Shown here piece by piece: positions 14,463-15,826 of a stretch of DNA of 15,826 bases. The first letter of the stretch is position 1. Each line of letters opens with the position of its first letter. The DNA is from an uncultured Actinoplanes sp. (lineage in GTDB: Bacteria; Actinomycetota; Actinomycetes; Mycobacteriales; Micromonosporaceae): positions 1 to 15,826 of the forward strand of contig NZ_CAKUCL010000163.1 of assembly GCF_934643405.1 (NCBI RefSeq), written 5' to 3'. Under the pieces are notes generated by a model. The model ran no database searches, was not told the origin of the DNA, and saw only the letters and a program-made list of their open reading frames with translations. Both the position numbers and the translations under genes were made by a program.

Positions 14463-14584
14463 GCGGTGAGCCTAGCGTCGCCTCGACGCGCAGCCACAGG
14501 CGGGTTGGATCTTGCGTACGGACGTTACCGGCCATAGTGGACTCGGGACCGGCTTGATCGTCACCGCCGTGCGGGCTTCCGTCG

Positions 14585-14755
14585 ATGTCCGGGCAGCCGG
14601 GAATCGGTCCCGAGGCCGCCGGGCGCGCCGGGCTGCTGGACGGCCACAGGGTGATCCTCGACGGCGAGATCGTCGCGCTGGAACCAGGGGACCGCTTCTT
14701 CGGGGGGCCGCCGCCGAGCTTTCCAGGCGGAGTTGCACCGAGCGGCGGGCAGTGA
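14585..14755 (+). pseudogene. Fragment of an ATP-dependent DNA ligase (LigD-like)
   Basis: The + frame from ATG 14585 reads GRAGLLDGHRVILDGEIVAL then EPGDRFF before stopping at 14755. LLDGxxVxLDGEIVALD is the conserved segment just after the nucleotide-binding lysine region of ATP-dependent DNA ligases, including the ligase domain of LigD. A DVTG...LGTGL sequence about 60 bases earlier in another frame recalls the NDVT--PEL step that precedes it. Neither the KxDG active-site motif nor the downstream motifs are present, so only a splinter of about 30 residues remains. A chance resemblance cannot be excluded. Confidence 0.45.
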
Positions 14756-15180
14756 CGAGCCTGAGCGGTGGGCAGCCGTGAACGCGTTTGCGCCGCTGCG
14801 CCGGCCGTACGAACTGAACCTCGCGCATGGCGGCCACGCTCGCCACCCACGGGGCCGCCCGCAGGCCCGGGAGAGATCGGCCGGGCTCTCAGCATCGCCG
14901 AAAGCGTGGGCGCCAGCCTTCTCCGCTCCAACGTCGTGACGATGGCAGGGCCGCCGGGATCGCTGCGGACGTCCGGCCGGGCGAGGTCGACGTTCACCCA
15001 GGCGGCGGCAGTGGCCTACCGCTCAATCTGCCGAAATGACGATGTCCCGGCCGCCAGGCGCGACCCGCGGAATGCCCTGGAGGCGCCGATCGTGGGTGAC
15101 CGCAATGGCGGGGGAGCCGCTGGTGATCCGTGCAGCGGTGTGGAGTCACCGGTCACCGGCGGCCCGCTCCACGGCCGCGA
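14756..15180. other. Gene-free stretch before the terpene-cyclase-like gene
   Basis: Frames open here on both strands are short or compositionally unlike protein, with Arg, Pro and Ser dominant. No start with a ribosome binding site, no family motif and no strong hairpin are visible. With the ligase splinter beside it, the stretch looks like eroded coding DNA. Confidence 0.45.
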
Positions 15181-15765
15181 TTAGGCGACCTCTCCGGACG
15201 GAAGCAGAGCGCCAGTCGTGCCGCCCCGGTGTTGGGCTTCACCTCGTGGCACCCAGGAATCCGGTACGTACAGCAGCAGCACGACATATATCAGGTCGAA
15301 CACCGCGCACAGTGCTCCTACACCGAGCAGGAACCGGTTGTGCGCGAGGAGGCCGAAGGCAATCGTCGGCGCGGCGGTCCCGATCAGTTTGGCAACGCCG
15401 ATGAGGACGGACTGGCCCTTCGCGCCGCGCCTGGCCACGTACATGCTGATGAACAAGATCGACATGATCAGGTTTTGCAGGAACGCCGAATAGGCGCCGC
15501 CCAGCCGTGAGCGGAACTCAGCGAGAAACAACAACTGCACGACGACCGAGACGAGCAACGCAAGGATGCTCCACGCGCCGAAGACCCAGCGGGCAACCGT
15601 CGGCGGCCAGTACCGGCGCCCGTACCGGAAGTAGGTGTAAAGGATGCCGCAATCAAGCAGGGCCCAGCAGACGTCGATCACGCCTTGGAAGTCGCCGCCG
15701 CTCGTCAGGGAGATGCCGGCGTACAGTGCCTCCCAGGCGAGGTTGAGAGCTAAGGCGTGTTTCAT
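15181..15765 (-). CDS. Membrane terpene-cyclase-like protein, 5' end replaced by an IS end
   Basis: This 194 aa open frame (ATG 15765, TAA 15181) encodes a polytopic membrane protein. LALNLAWEALYAG (5-17), a D--W-LLD segment at 31-38 (DVCWALLD), YFRYG (45-49) and AVFDLIYVVLLLYVPDSW (154-171) match the pattern of small integral-membrane terpene cyclases of the Pyr4/PaxB/DmtA1 kind. In that family a Glu after Trp and a late Asp act as acid residues; here they would be Glu12 and Asp157. Relatives have one or two more helices before the WE motif, and those are absent. The first four codons (MKHA) lie in what looks like the terminal repeat of the adjoining IS, and the ATG overlaps the transposase stop (ATGA). 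The gene is therefore probably N-terminally truncated. No prenyltransferase lies nearby. A general integral membrane protein is the alternative reading. Confidence 0.6.
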   Translation of the reverse strand: MKHALALNLAWEALYAGISLTSGGDFQGVIDVCWALLDCGILYTYFRYGRRYWPPTVARWVFGAWSILALLVSVVVQLLFLAEFRSRLGGAYSAFLQNLIMSILFISMYVARRGAKGQSVLIGVAKLIGTAAPTIAFGLLAHNRFLLGVGALCAVFDLIYVVLLLYVPDSWVPRGEAQHRGGTTGALLPSGEVA

Positions 15766-15826
15766 AACCACTCGCCGATGATGGTGATGGTCAGGACGGC
15801 TTGGAACCGGACGGCCAACTTGTCGT
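15754..15826 (-). mobile_element. End of an IS5-family insertion sequence with transposase C-terminus
   Basis: On the - strand the window edge encodes DKLAVRFQAVLTITIIGEWL and a TGA at 15762-15764. This is the typical IS5-family (DDE) transposase C-terminus (RYDKLAVRY-A---I--WL). Just past the stop, GGCGTGTTTCAT (15754-15765, + strand) resembles the terminal repeats of IS427-type elements, and CTAA (15750-15753) would suit their short TA-containing target site. The rest of the element lies beyond the window, so neither the opposite end nor the duplication can be checked here. Confidence 0.75.

Noticed and set aside
1..15826. CRISPR array, tRNA or rRNA genes
   Set aside because: No regularly spaced direct repeats, no cloverleaf-like segment and no conserved rRNA sequence were seen in reading the window.

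Overview
The window reads as chromosomal DNA from a high-GC actinomycete. Codon third positions are overwhelmingly G or C, GTG starts are common, twin-arginine signal peptides are present, and there is a putative F420-dependent luciferase-like oxidoreductase and a DUF1906 cell-wall protein. A Micromonosporaceae-like host (Actinoplanes type) is a reasonable inference, but there is no rRNA or other marker to prove it.

Layout. 245-1360 (-): a MerR regulator fused to a SAM methyltransferase, with a MerR-style promoter and operator directly upstream. 1560-1834 (-): relic of a tyrosine recombinase that has lost its catalytic core. 1850-4125 (+): an SPW-repeat membrane protein, a small membrane protein with a probable frameshift, and the Na+/H+ antiporter NhaA. 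4181-4627 (+) and 4635-5930 (-): a CBS-pair protein and an ArsB/NhaD-type antiporter, tail to tail. 6394-7113 (-): a small helical protein overlapping a broken NRAMP-like transporter. 7815-9263 (-): a Tat-exported PhoX-type phosphatase. 9770-12674 (-): a probable two-gene unit of a large DUF1906 protein and a Tat-exported M15-peptidase-like protein whose zinc ligands are all replaced. 12887-13660: small genes, one membrane protein and two doubtful ORFs. 13599-14462 (-): an LLM-class F420-dependent oxidoreductase. 14463-15180: decayed DNA including a DNA-ligase fragment. 15181-15826 (-): a membrane terpene-cyclase-like gene whose 5' end is replaced by the end of an IS5-type element.

The best candidate for something undescribed is a regulatory element. 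The same 19 bases, GCCGGGAAGTCTGGTCGGC, lie upstream of both nhaA (2789-2807, + strand) and the ArsB/NhaD gene (5965-5983, - strand). In both cases the element ends exactly 34 nt before a GTG start and begins 11-12 nt after a TAGG(G/T)T box that looks like a -10. The two unrelated antiporter families therefore appear to share one leader-RNA or operator control, in a cluster about 4 kb long devoted to cation transport.

The window also holds several relics (integrase, NRAMP, ligase, IS-truncated terpene cyclase), so it looks like a chromosomal region with a history of insertion and decay. I see no CRISPR array, rRNA or tRNA.
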